DNA of 64,000 nt from Streptomyces radicis (lineage in GTDB: Bacteria > Actinomycetota > Actinomycetes > Streptomycetales > Streptomycetaceae): positions 62,001 through 126,000 of the forward strand of contig NZ_RBDY01000010.1 of NCBI RefSeq assembly GCF_003626575.1, in the 5' to 3' direction. Of this stretch, positions 8,545 to 16,616 are shown piece by piece. Each line of letters begins with the position of its first letter. Positions within the stretch are counted from its first letter, which is position 1. A model generated the notes under the pieces. The model was not told where the DNA came from. It did no database searches and saw only the letters and a list, made by a program, of their open reading frames with translations. The translations under genes and the position numbers were made by a program.

Positions 8545-9486
8545 CTATTCACCGAACAGCGCGCTGACCGACTCGCCGTTGTGGATCCGGCGGACCGCCT
8601 CAGCGAGCGCGGGGGCGATCGACAGCACGCGCAGCTTGCCGGTGCGCTGATCGGCGGGGATGGGAACGGTGTTGGTGCAGACGATCTCCAGGACATCGGG
8701 CTCCGCGCTCAGCCGCCCGAGCGCGTTGGCCGAGAACAGCCCGTGGGTGCACGCGATCCGCACCGACGCGACGTCCAGCTCCCGCAGGCGCCCGAGCAGC
8801 TCGATCACGGTGCTGCCCTTGGCGATCTCGTCGTCCAGCACGATCACGTCCCGGCCCGTCACATCGCCGATCACCGAGCTGATCGTCACGCGGTCGTCGC
8901 TGAAGCGCTGCTTGGCGCCCGCCGCCACCGGGATGCCCAGCATGCGCGCGAACGCCGCCGCCTCCTTGGCGTTGCCCAGGTCGGGCGAGACCACCACGGC
9001 GTTGCCCAGGTCCTGGCCCTTGAAGTGCGAGGCCAGCTCCCGCAGCGCGTGCAGGTGGTCCACCGGGACGCTGAAGAACCCGTGCACCTGCGGCGAGTGC
9101 AGCGTCATCGCCAGCACCCGGCTCGCCCCCGCCGTCACCATCAGGTCCGCGATGAGCCGCCCGCCGATCGAGATGCGCGGCGCGTCCTTCTTGTCCGACC
9201 TGGCGTAGGAGTAGTGCGGCATCACCACCGTGGTGCGCGCCGCGGAGGCGCCCCGCGCCGCGTCGAGCATCAGCAGCAGCTCGACCAGGTGCTCCTGCAC
9301 GGGCCGCACCAGCGGCTGCACCAGATAGACGTCGCGCTCCCGGCAGTTGGCCTGGAGCTGCACCTGGAGGCAGTCGTTGGCGAAGCGGTCCACCCTGGTC
9401 GGCAGCAGCGGCACCCCGAGATGGGCGCAGACCTCGGCGGCCAGCTCGGGGTGGGCGCTGCCGCTGAAGACGGCGATCTCACGCAC
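8545..9486 (-). CDS. prs: ribose-phosphate diphosphokinase paralogue
   Basis: A 313-aa PRPP synthetase-family protein that would make 5-phosphoribosyl 1-diphosphate from ribose 5-phosphate and ATP for nucleotide, His and Trp synthesis. It aligns by eye along its length with the canonical enzyme encoded at 37813-38790: FSGSAHPELAAEV at the N-terminus, the flexible-loop YARSDKKDAPRIS segment, and a C-terminal PRPP loop DVIVLDDEIAKGSTVIELL. The last differs from the canonical LVDDMIDTGGTI, with KGST replacing TGGT, so kinetics or specificity may differ. The chosen start is GTG 9486 (VREIAVFSG) after a GGAAGTGGGA purine run; an upstream ATG at 9540 would add 18 residues of unlikely Pro/Gly sequence. 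It is a second copy, not in the glmU cluster. Confidence 0.88.
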   Translation of the reverse strand: MREIAVFSGSAHPELAAEVCAHLGVPLLPTRVDRFANDCLQVQLQANCRERDVYLVQPLVRPVQEHLVELLLMLDAARGASAARTTVVMPHYSYARSDKKDAPRISIGGRLIADLMVTAGASRVLAMTLHSPQVHGFFSVPVDHLHALRELASHFKGQDLGNAVVVSPDLGNAKEAAAFARMLGIPVAAGAKQRFSDDRVTISSVIGDVTGRDVIVLDDEIAKGSTVIELLGRLRELDVASVRIACTHGLFSANALGRLSAEPDVLEIVCTNTVPIPADQRTGKLRVLSIAPALAEAVRRIHNGESVSALFGE

Positions 9487-9541
9487 GGTCGTCCCACTTC
9501 CGGTCGGGGGCGCCCCCGGCGGGCCCCTCCTTCGGGTCAAC

Positions 9542-11176
9542 CTAAGGGGCGACCCTCAGCACGTCGGCCACCAGGGGACCGGCGAACGTTCCGCCATGGC
9601 CCGAGTCGGGGACGACGGCGGCCACGGCCAGGTCGTTGCGGTACCCGGTGAACCAGGCGTTGGGCTTGTCCTGCCCGTCCACCTCGGCCGAGCCGGTCTT
9701 GCCGCCGATGTCCCCGCCGAGCCCGGCCATCGCCTCGGCGGCGGTGCCGTTGGCCGCGGTGCGGCTCATCAGAGACCGCAGGTCGCCCGCCGTCGGCAGC
9801 GGCGAAGGCGCCTGCGCGAGCTGCCGCCCGTCGAAGTCGGCGGGCACCAGATAGGGCTGGAGGAACGAGCCGTTCTTCACGGTGGCCGAGACCGACGCCA
9901 TGGTCAGGGGGTTCATGCGCACGCCGCCCTGGCCGATGAGCGAGGCGGCCATCTGCGCGTCCGACTGCGTGGGCACCGCGCCGTCCATCGACGTCACGCC
10001 GACCTGCCAGTCGAGGCCGAGGCCGAACGCGTCCCGCGCGTGGCTCCCCAGCTCGTCGTCCGACAGCTCGGGCGCCTGGCTGATGAACGCGGTGTTGCAC
10101 GAGCGGGCGAAGCTGTCGGCGAAGGTGCCGCCCTCGATCTCGAACTCGTCGAGGTTCTGGAACTCCCAGCCGCCGTGCGTGAAGTGCTTCGGGCACGGGT
10201 GCTCGGCGCCCGGCGACGCCAGGTCGCGGTCCAGCAGCAGCGAGGCCGTCACGATCTTGAACGTCGAGCCGGGCGCGTAGCTGCCCTCGAGGGCCGTGTC
10301 GAAGCCGTCGGCGGGGGAGTTGGCGACGGCGTGGATCGCGCCCGTGCTCGGCTGGATCGCCACGACCGACGCGCTGGCGCTGTCCGCGACCGCGTCCTCG
10401 GCGGCCCGCTGCACCGTGGGGTCGATCGTCGTGGGCACCTGGCCCGCGGTCGGCTCGGCCAGCTCGAGCAGCGACGTGACCGTCTCGCCCTCCGCGTCCA
10501 CGATGCGGGTCTCGGCGCCCGCCGAGCCGCCCGCCTGCTCGCCGTAGCGCTCCTGGAGCTCGGCGATGACCGGGGCGAGCGAGGGGTAGTCGTCGGCGGA
10601 GAGCACCGCGCCGTTCCGGTCGAGCGCCTCGACCGGCGGGACCTCGCTGATCGGGCCCGTCTCCAGGGACTGCCCCTCGGCGAGGTTGGGGTGGATCACG
10701 GTGGGCGCCCACGCGACGACCGGCTCGCCGCTCGCCTCGTCGCGCACGACGCTCAGCGCGGTCTCCCAGCCGAGCTCGGCGGGCTCCTCGTCCCCGTGGG
10801 CGACGGTGGCGTCGAGCGAGAACGGCACGCTCGCGCCGTCGGGGGTGCCCGCCTCGATGGCCACCTCGGTCAACGAGGCGTCGGCGGCCAGCGCTTCGAG
10901 CGCGGCCCGCGCGGCCTCGGGGTCGCTGGTGAGCTCGGCGGCGGCGACCGCGTCGCCCGCGGCCCACGCGTCGAGGAACGCGCCGGACGCGGTGAGCACC
11001 TCCTCGTCGGTGGGCGGCCCCGCGGGCTCGTCGTCCCCGCCGGGCCCGCCGTCCGCGGCGGCGGCGCCGCCCCCGCTCCCGTCGTCGCCGAGCAGGCTGT
11101 ACGCCCCGAAGCCGACGACCGACACGACGGCCGCGCACACCCCCGCCACCACCGCGATCCGCTGCCCGTTCCGCAT
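9542..11176 (-). CDS. class B penicillin-binding protein
   Basis: A 544-aa membrane-anchored D,D-transpeptidase that crosslinks peptidoglycan outside the cell. Residues 6-30 form a single N-terminal anchor. A Gly/Asp-rich linker and an NTF2-like (MecA_N-type) domain follow around residues 55-160, then a dimerisation region, then the transpeptidase with all three motifs: STFK (Ser304, Lys307), SCN (359-361) and KTG (493-495). The start ATG 11176 is ten bases after AGGGGG; an ATG at 11185 is too close to that site. The domain order resembles low-affinity or septation/sporulation PBPs of Streptomyces rather than bifunctional class A enzymes, since no glycosyltransferase domain is present. It is followed by 55 bp before the PRPP synthetase start. 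Confidence 0.92.
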   Translation of the reverse strand: MRNGQRIAVVAGVCAAVVSVVGFGAYSLLGDDGSGGGAAAADGGPGGDDEPAGPPTDEEVLTASGAFLDAWAAGDAVAAAELTSDPEAARAALEALAADASLTEVAIEAGTPDGASVPFSLDATVAHGDEEPAELGWETALSVVRDEASGEPVVAWAPTVIHPNLAEGQSLETGPISEVPPVEALDRNGAVLSADDYPSLAPVIAELQERYGEQAGGSAGAETRIVDAEGETVTSLLELAEPTAGQVPTTIDPTVQRAAEDAVADSASASVVAIQPSTGAIHAVANSPADGFDTALEGSYAPGSTFKIVTASLLLDRDLASPGAEHPCPKHFTHGGWEFQNLDEFEIEGGTFADSFARSCNTAFISQAPELSDDELGSHARDAFGLGLDWQVGVTSMDGAVPTQSDAQMAASLIGQGGVRMNPLTMASVSATVKNGSFLQPYLVPADFDGRQLAQAPSPLPTAGDLRSLMSRTAANGTAAEAMAGLGGDIGGKTGSAEVDGQDKPNAWFTGYRNDLAVAAVVPDSGHGGTFAGPLVADVLRVAP

Positions 11177-11313
11177 GTCAACCATGCCCCCTGCCCTGGT
11201 ACTTCCGCGAGCGCGCTGCACCGGCCCGCTGTCGCCGCAGCCTACCGGCTACCCCCGGTATGCCGGACGGCAGCCCGGTGTCACTTCGGCCTCACTCGGG
11301 CTCACCCGTCACA

Positions 11314-13029
11314 TCAGACCCAGGTGTCGAGCCACATCCGGGCGCGCCAGCCGTCCACGGGCAGCTCGGTACCCGTGTAAATGGGGTGGAAGTAGATGAA
11401 GTTCCACACGATCAGCAGCACGAGCACCCCGGCCGCCACGATGCCCGCCACCCTGCGCCGCTCCGAGCAGCCGGGCGGCCCCAGGATCGCGCCGATCATC
11501 AGCGTCACGGCCAGGCACAGGAACGGCGCGAGCACCACGGCGTAGAAGTAGAAGATCGTGCGCTCCTGGTACAGGAACCACGGCAGATACCCCGCCGCCA
11601 CCGCGCACAGCACCGCGCCCGCCCGCCAGTCGCGGCGGAACAGCCAGCGGTAGAGCGCGTACGCGAGCGCGAAGCACGCCGCCCACCACAGCAGCGGGGT
11701 GCCGAGGGCCAGCACCTCGCGCGCGCAGCCGCTCGGATAGCCGCAGCCGTCGTCGCCCGCCTCCCGCGACTCGTAGAAGAACGTCACGGGCCGGGTCGCG
11801 ACCAGCCAGCTCCAGGGGTTGGACTCGTAGTCGTGCCGCGAGGTCAGGTCCACATGGAAGCCGTAGACCTCGGTGGTGTAGTGCCACAGGCTGCGCAGCG
11901 GGCCAGGCACCCACGAGAACGAGCTGTCCCGCCCCTCGGCCCAGTCCCGGTAGTAGCCCCCCGACGTGGCGAACCAGCCCGCCCACGACGCGATGTACAC
12001 CGCGAGCGCCACCGGCACGAGCGAGAGGAACGCGGGCCCCGCGTCGCGCCGCAGCGTCACGGCGTACGCCTGGCGCGCCCCCGCGGTGCGCCGCGCCGCC
12101 GCGTCCCACAGCACGGTCAGCAGGCCGAACGCGGCGAGCACGTAGAGCCCGTTCCACTTGGTCGCGCACGCGAGGCCGAGGCACACCCCCGCGGCGACGC
12201 GCCAGGGCCGCGCGCCGAGCCCGAGGCGTTCGCCCACGTCGAGCGACGAGCGCGCCAGCCCGTCGTCCCCCACCGGCAGCGCCGCGGCGAGGCGCGCCCT
12301 GGCCCGGTCGCGGTCGATCAGCAGGCAGCCGAACGCCGCGAGCAGCCAGAACATCAGCACCAGGTCGAGCAGCGCGGTCCTGCTCATCACGTAGTGCAGC
12401 CCGTCCACCGCGAGCAGCAGCCCGGCGATGCAGCCGAGCACGGTCGAGCGGAAGAGCCGCCGCCCGATCCGGCACAGCATGAGCACCGACAGGGTGCCGA
12501 GCAGCGCCACCATGAAGCGCCAGCCGAACGGCGTGAGGCCGAACATCCACTCGCCCAGCGCGATGACCCACTTGCCCGCGGGCGGGTGCACGACATAGGA
12601 AGCGGCCGAGCCGACCGGGGTCTCGCCGCCGATGATCCGCTCGTTGGCGTCCTCGGGCCAGTCGGTCTCGTAGCCGTGCTCGAGCAGCGACCAGGCGTCC
12701 TTGGCGTAGTACGTCTCGTCGAATATCACGGCGTTCGGCGAGCCCAGGTTCGCGAAGCGCAGCGCGCCCGCGAACGCCGCCACCAGCAGCGGCCCGCCCC
12801 ACGCCGTCCAGCGGGCCAGGCGCGCTGCGGCGAGCGGCGCGAAGCCGAAGTACTGCCACAGGCGCGCGCCAGGCTCCGGGTAGGGCGGCACCAAGCGCTC
12901 GCGCACGCCCGACCCGCGGCGGCCCGCATAGCCGAAACGACGCAGCCGCTGCTCCCACGCGGGCGGGCGGCGGCCCGGCTCGCTCTCCGGCGGGGCCTCG
13001 GTCACGGTCTGGCTGCTCTGGCTGCTCAT
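11314..13029 (-). CDS. pmt: dolichyl-phosphate-mannose--protein mannosyltransferase-like membrane enzyme
   Basis: About 571 aa with a dozen membrane helices and the GT39 layout. The catalytic Asp-Glu pair sits in the first extracytoplasmic loop (FDETYYAKDAWSLL, Asp104-Glu105). WPEDANERIIGG and a VHPPAGKWVIALGE stretch follow, both typical of actinobacterial Pmt. The enzyme transfers mannose from polyprenyl-phosphate mannose to Ser/Thr of secreted proteins; in Streptomyces it is needed for glycosylation of phage receptors and other exported proteins. The start may be ATG 13029 (MSSQSSQ) or ATG 13047 (MPRWAP), the latter having GAAAGGG upstream. It is divergent from rsmI with only 60 bp between starts. 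Confidence 0.9.
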   Translation of the reverse strand: MSSQSSQTVTEAPPESEPGRRPPAWEQRLRRFGYAGRRGSGVRERLVPPYPEPGARLWQYFGFAPLAAARLARWTAWGGPLLVAAFAGALRFANLGSPNAVIFDETYYAKDAWSLLEHGYETDWPEDANERIIGGETPVGSAASYVVHPPAGKWVIALGEWMFGLTPFGWRFMVALLGTLSVLMLCRIGRRLFRSTVLGCIAGLLLAVDGLHYVMSRTALLDLVLMFWLLAAFGCLLIDRDRARARLAAALPVGDDGLARSSLDVGERLGLGARPWRVAAGVCLGLACATKWNGLYVLAAFGLLTVLWDAAARRTAGARQAYAVTLRRDAGPAFLSLVPVALAVYIASWAGWFATSGGYYRDWAEGRDSSFSWVPGPLRSLWHYTTEVYGFHVDLTSRHDYESNPWSWLVATRPVTFFYESREAGDDGCGYPSGCAREVLALGTPLLWWAACFALAYALYRWLFRRDWRAGAVLCAVAAGYLPWFLYQERTIFYFYAVVLAPFLCLAVTLMIGAILGPPGCSERRRVAGIVAAGVLVLLIVWNFIYFHPIYTGTELPVDGWRARMWLDTWV

Positions 13030-13089
13030 CGGGGCCCATCTTGGCATCCGGCCCTTTCGAACCTCGTGAGATGCGCGAGGATGACGGCC

Positions 13090-13956
13090 ATGACAGGCAC
13101 GCTCGTACTGGCAGGGACCCCGATCGGCGCCCTGGGCGACGCCCCGCCGCGGCTGGCCGACGAGCTGGCGGCGGCCGATGTGGTCGCGGCCGAGGACACC
13201 CGCCGCCTGCGGCGCCTCGCGCAGGGCCTCGGCGTCGTGGTCGGGGGGCGCGTGGTGTCGTACTTCGAGGGCAACGAGTCGGCGCGCACGCCGGAGCTCG
13301 CGGACGAGCTGGCGCGCGGGGCGCGCGTCCTGCTGGTGACGGACGCCGGGATGCCGTCCGTGTCCGACCCCGGCTACCGGCTCGTGGCCGCGGCGGTCGA
13401 GCGCGGCGTCCGCGTCACGGCGGTGCCGGGGCCCTCGGCGGTGCTGACCGCGCTCGCGCTGTCCGCGCTGCCGGTCGACCGCTTCTGCTTCGAGGGATTC
13501 CTGCCGCGCAAGCCGGGCGAGCGCGCCGCGCGGCTGCGCGAGGTGGCGGGGGAACGCCGCACGCTCGTCTGGTTCGAGGCGCCCCACCGGCTCGCGGCCT
13601 CGCTCACGGCGATGGCCGAGGCGTTCGGCGGCGACCGGCGCGCGGCCGTGTGCCGCGAGCTGACCAAGACGTACGAGGAGGTCAGGCGGGGCCCGCTGGC
13701 CGAGCTGGCCGCCTGGGCCGCGCCCGGCGTGCGCGGGGAGATCACGGTGGTCGTCGAGGGCGCCCCCGCGCCCGCGCCGGGGCGCGTGGACGCGGCCGAG
13801 CTGGCGCGGCTCGTCGCGGAGGGTGAGGCCGCGGGCCTGCACCGCAAGGAGGCGATCGCCGACGTGGCGCGCGCGGCGGGCGTCCCGAAGCGGCGCGTGT
13901 TCGACGCCGTGGTGGCGGCCCGCGCCTCGGGAGAGGCCGGATCGGCGTCGCCGTAG
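13090..13956 (+). CDS. rsmI: 16S rRNA (cytidine1402-2'-O)-methyltransferase
   Basis: A 288-aa tetrapyrrole-methylase-fold protein that 2'-O-methylates C1402 in the decoding centre of 16S rRNA with SAM. The N-terminus LAGTPIGALGD and the AEDTRRLRRLA stretch are RsmI hallmarks, followed by SYFEGNE, TDAGMPSVSDPGYRLV and FEGFLPRKPGERAARL. The C-terminal segment (AGLHRKEAIADVARAAGVPKRRVFDAVV) is the small helical RsmI domain. ATG 13090 is nine bases after GAGG, while ATG 13081 abuts that site, so 13090 is preferred. It begins a rightward run with tatD, rsmA and ispE. Confidence 0.93.
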   Translation: MTGTLVLAGTPIGALGDAPPRLADELAAADVVAAEDTRRLRRLAQGLGVVVGGRVVSYFEGNESARTPELADELARGARVLLVTDAGMPSVSDPGYRLVAAAVERGVRVTAVPGPSAVLTALALSALPVDRFCFEGFLPRKPGERAARLREVAGERRTLVWFEAPHRLAASLTAMAEAFGGDRRAAVCRELTKTYEEVRRGPLAELAAWAAPGVRGEITVVVEGAPAPAPGRVDAAELARLVAEGEAAGLHRKEAIADVARAAGVPKRRVFDAVVAARASGEAGSASP

Positions 13957-13966
13957 GATTCACGGC

Positions 13967-14815
13967 ATGCCCAAGTCCGCCAAGGCGAAGGCCCAGGAGC
14001 AGGTGCCGCCGCCGCTGCCCGAGCCGCTGACCGTCCCCGTCGCCGACGCCCACACCCACCTCGACATGCAGGGCACGACCGTCGACGAGGCCCTCGCGAA
14101 GGCCACGGCGGTGGGCGTGACCCGCATCGTGCAGATCGGCTGCGACGTCGAACGCGCCCACTGGGCCGCCAAGGTCGCCGCCGACCACGACGCGATCGTG
14201 GCCGCCGTCGCCCTGCACCCCAACGAGGCGCCGCGTATCGAGGAGGCCCAAGGCCCCGGCGGCCTCGACGCCGCGCTGCGGGAGATCGCGGACCTCGGCG
14301 CGCTGCCCCAGGTGGTCGCCATCGGCGAGACCGGGCTCGACCGCTACCGCACCGGGCCCGAGGGCGTCGCGGCGCAGCAGCGCTCGTTCAGGCGGCACAT
14401 CGCGCTGGCCAAGGAGCTGGACAAGGCCCTGGTCATCCACGACCGCGACGCGCACGACGACGTGCTGCGCATCCTGCGCGAGGAGGGCGCCCCGCGCCGC
14501 ACGGTGTTCCACTGCTACTCGGGCGATGTCGCGATGACCGAGGTGTGCGCCGCCGAGGGCTACTTCATGTCGTTCGCCGGGAACGTCACGTTCGCCAGCG
14601 CCCAGCCGCTGCGCGACGCGCTCGCCGCCGCGCCGCCCGAGCTGCTGCTGGTGGAGACGGACGCGCCGTTCATGACGCCCGCGCCGTTCCGCGGCAGGCC
14701 CAACGCGCCCTATCTGATCCCCGTCACGCTGCGCGCGATGGCCGAGGTCAAGGGGCTGGCCGAGGACGAGCTCGCCCGGCACGTCGCGACCAACGCCGAA
14801 CGGGTCTTCGGGTGA
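13967..14815 (+). CDS. TatD family metal-dependent hydrolase/DNase
   Basis: A 282-aa amidohydrolase-fold protein. Metal ligands are visible: DAHTHLD at residues 27-33 (His29, His31), IGETGLD (Glu), a central [13 protein letters not shown] (His) and ETDAPFM (Asp). TatD proteins are Mg-dependent 3'-5' exonucleases or D-aminoacyl-tRNA deacylase-like enzymes, and the exact substrate of this one is not evident. The N-terminus carries a Lys-rich then Pro-rich extension of about 25 residues. Its TGA overlaps the GTG of rsmA. In other actinobacteria an rpf gene separates these two genes; here it does not. Confidence 0.9.
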   Translation: MPKSAKAKAQEQVPPPLPEPLTVPVADAHTHLDMQGTTVDEALAKATAVGVTRIVQIGCDVERAHWAAKVAADHDAIVAAVALHPNEAPRIEEAQGPGGLDAALREIADLGALPQVVAIGETGLDRYRTGPEGVAAQQRSFRRHIALAKELDKALVIHDRDAHDDVLRILREEGAPRRTVFHCYSGDVAMTEVCAAEGYFMSFAGNVTFASAQPLRDALAAAPPELLLVETDAPFMTPAPFRGRPNAPYLIPVTLRAMAEVKGLAEDELARHVATNAERVFG

Positions 14816-15675
14816 CCCAGGACGCGCTGCTCGGCCCCTCCGACATCCGCGAGCTCGCGGCGGCGCTCGACCTGCGCCCGACGAAGCAGCGCGGCCAGAA
14901 CTTCGTGATCGACGCCAACACCGTGCGCCGCATCGTGCGCGCCGCCGACATCGGCCCCGACGACGCGGTGGTCGAGATCGGCCCGGGGCTCGGCTCGTTG
15001 ACCCTGGCGCTGCTGGGCGCCGCGGGCCATGTGACGGCGGTGGAGATCGACGACGTGCTCGCGGCGGCGCTGCCCGCGACGGTCGCGGCGCGCCTCCCGG
15101 CGCGCGCCGACCGTTTCGCGCTGGTCCACGCGGACGCGCTGCGCGTCACCGAGCTGCCGGGCCCGCCCCCGCGCGCGCTCGTCGCCAACCTGCCCTACAA
15201 CGTCGCGGTGCCGGTGCTGCTGCACATGCTGGCGACGTTCCCCGGCCTCGAACGCGGCCTGGTGATGGTGCAGTCCGAGGTCGCCGACCGTCTTGTCGCC
15301 CCGCCGGGCTCCAAGGTGTACGGGGTGCCCTCGGTCAAGACCGCGTGGTACGCCGAGGCGCGGCGGGCCGGGGCGATCGGCCGCACGGTGTTCTGGCCCG
15401 CGCCGCGCGTGGACTCGGGCCTGGTCTCCCTGGTCCGCCGCGACCCCCCGCCGACGCGGGCCTCGCGCGCCGAGGTCTTCGCGGTGATCGACGCGGCGTT
15501 CGCGCAGCGCCGCAAGACGCTGCGCTCGGCGCTGGCCGGTTGGGCGGGGTCGGCGGCTGCGGCGGAGGCGGCGTGCGAGGCGGCGGGCGTCGCCCCGACG
15601 GCCAGGGGCGAGTCGCTGACGGTGGAGGACTTCGCACACCTGGCGGAGTCAAGGCCCACCCGCGGCGGCGCCTAG
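14812..15675 (+). CDS. rsmA: 16S rRNA (adenine1518/1519-N6)-dimethyltransferase
   Basis: A 287-aa RsmA (KsgA), which dimethylates A1518 and A1519 of 16S rRNA during small-subunit maturation using SAM. Diagnostic segments are [19 protein letters not shown] at the N-terminus, the SAM-binding [32 protein letters not shown] (the NLPY catalytic motif) and the C-terminal [12 protein letters not shown]. The GTG start shares bases with the stop of tatD (GTGA), indicating translational coupling. ispE follows after 11 bp. Confidence 0.95.
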   Translation: MTQDALLGPSDIRELAAALDLRPTKQRGQNFVIDANTVRRIVRAADIGPDDAVVEIGPGLGSLTLALLGAAGHVTAVEIDDVLAAALPATVAARLPARADRFALVHADALRVTELPGPPPRALVANLPYNVAVPVLLHMLATFPGLERGLVMVQSEVADRLVAPPGSKVYGVPSVKTAWYAEARRAGAIGRTVFWPAPRVDSGLVSLVRRDPPPTRASRAEVFAVIDAAFAQRRKTLRSALAGWAGSAAAAEAACEAAGVAPTARGESLTVEDFAHLAESRPTRGGA

Positions 15676-15686
15676 ACTCGGACCCC

Positions 15687-16616
15687 ATGGGGTCCCCCGC
15701 GCAAGTCGTCACCGTCCGTGTGCCCGCCAAGGTCAACGTTCAGCTGGCCGTCGGGCCGCCGCGGGCCGACGGGTTCCACGACCTGGCCAACGTCTTCCTC
15801 GCCGTCGGCATCCACGACCACGTCACCGCGGCCCCCGCCGACGCGCTCGCCGTCACGTGCGCGGGGCCAGGCAGCGACGACGTTCCCCTCGACCCCGAGG
15901 CCAACCTCGCCGCCCGCGCCGCGACCCTGCTCGCGGCTCTGCACGGCATCGAGCCCGCCGTCCGGCTGCACATCGACAAGGACATCCCCGTCGCCGGTGG
16001 CATGGCGGGCGGCAGCGCCGACGCCGCGGGGGCGCTCCTGGCGTGCGACACCCTGTGGGGCACCGCCACCCCACGGCCCGAGCTCCTGAAGCTCTGCGCC
16101 GAGTTGGGCTCCGACGTGCCGTTCAGCCTGGTGGGCGGGGCCGCGTTGGGGCGGGGGAGGGGAGAGTTGCTGACCGGGCTGCCGGTGTCGGGCGCGTTCC
16201 ACTGGGTGTTCGCCCTCGCCGAAGGCGGCCTGTCCACCCCCGCCGTCTACCGGGAGTGCGACCGGCTGCGCGACGCCGAAGGCGTGCACCCGCCGCGCCC
16301 CGAGCCCACCCCCGCGCTGCTCGACGCGCTGCGCGACGGCGACGCCCACGCGCTGGCCGCCACCCTGGCCAACGACCTCGAGACCGCCGCCCTCTCGCTG
16401 CGCCCCTCGCTCGCCGCCACCCTCGCCGCGGGGGCGGAGGCGGGCGCGCTCGCCGGGCTCGTCTCGGGCTCGGGGCCCACGTGCGCGTTCCTCGCCGAGG
16501 ACGCCGACGCCGCCGCCCGCGTCGCCGCCGCGCTCAGGGCCGGGGGCACGTGCCGCGACGCCCGCGCGACGACGGGCCCCGCCGCGGGGGCGACTACCAT
16601 CGAGTCCCATGCCTGA
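15687..16616 (+). CDS. ispE: 4-diphosphocytidyl-2-C-methyl-D-erythritol kinase
   Basis: A 309-aa GHMP kinase of the MEP isoprenoid pathway, phosphorylating CDP-methylerythritol at the 2-hydroxyl. Motifs: VRVPAKVNVQLAVGPPRADGFHDL near the N-terminus, the ATP-binding PVAGGMAGGSADAAGALLA around residues 101-119, DVPFSLVGGAALGRGRGE, and the C-terminal SGSGPTCAFL. The start is ATG 15687. The gene overlaps the following ABC-F gene by eight bases, so both are probably on one transcript with rsmA. Confidence 0.95.
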   Translation: MGSPAQVVTVRVPAKVNVQLAVGPPRADGFHDLANVFLAVGIHDHVTAAPADALAVTCAGPGSDDVPLDPEANLAARAATLLAALHGIEPAVRLHIDKDIPVAGGMAGGSADAAGALLACDTLWGTATPRPELLKLCAELGSDVPFSLVGGAALGRGRGELLTGLPVSGAFHWVFALAEGGLSTPAVYRECDRLRDAEGVHPPRPEPTPALLDALRDGDAHALAATLANDLETAALSLRPSLAATLAAGAEAGALAGLVSGSGPTCAFLAEDADAAARVAAALRAGGTCRDARATTGPAAGATTIESHA

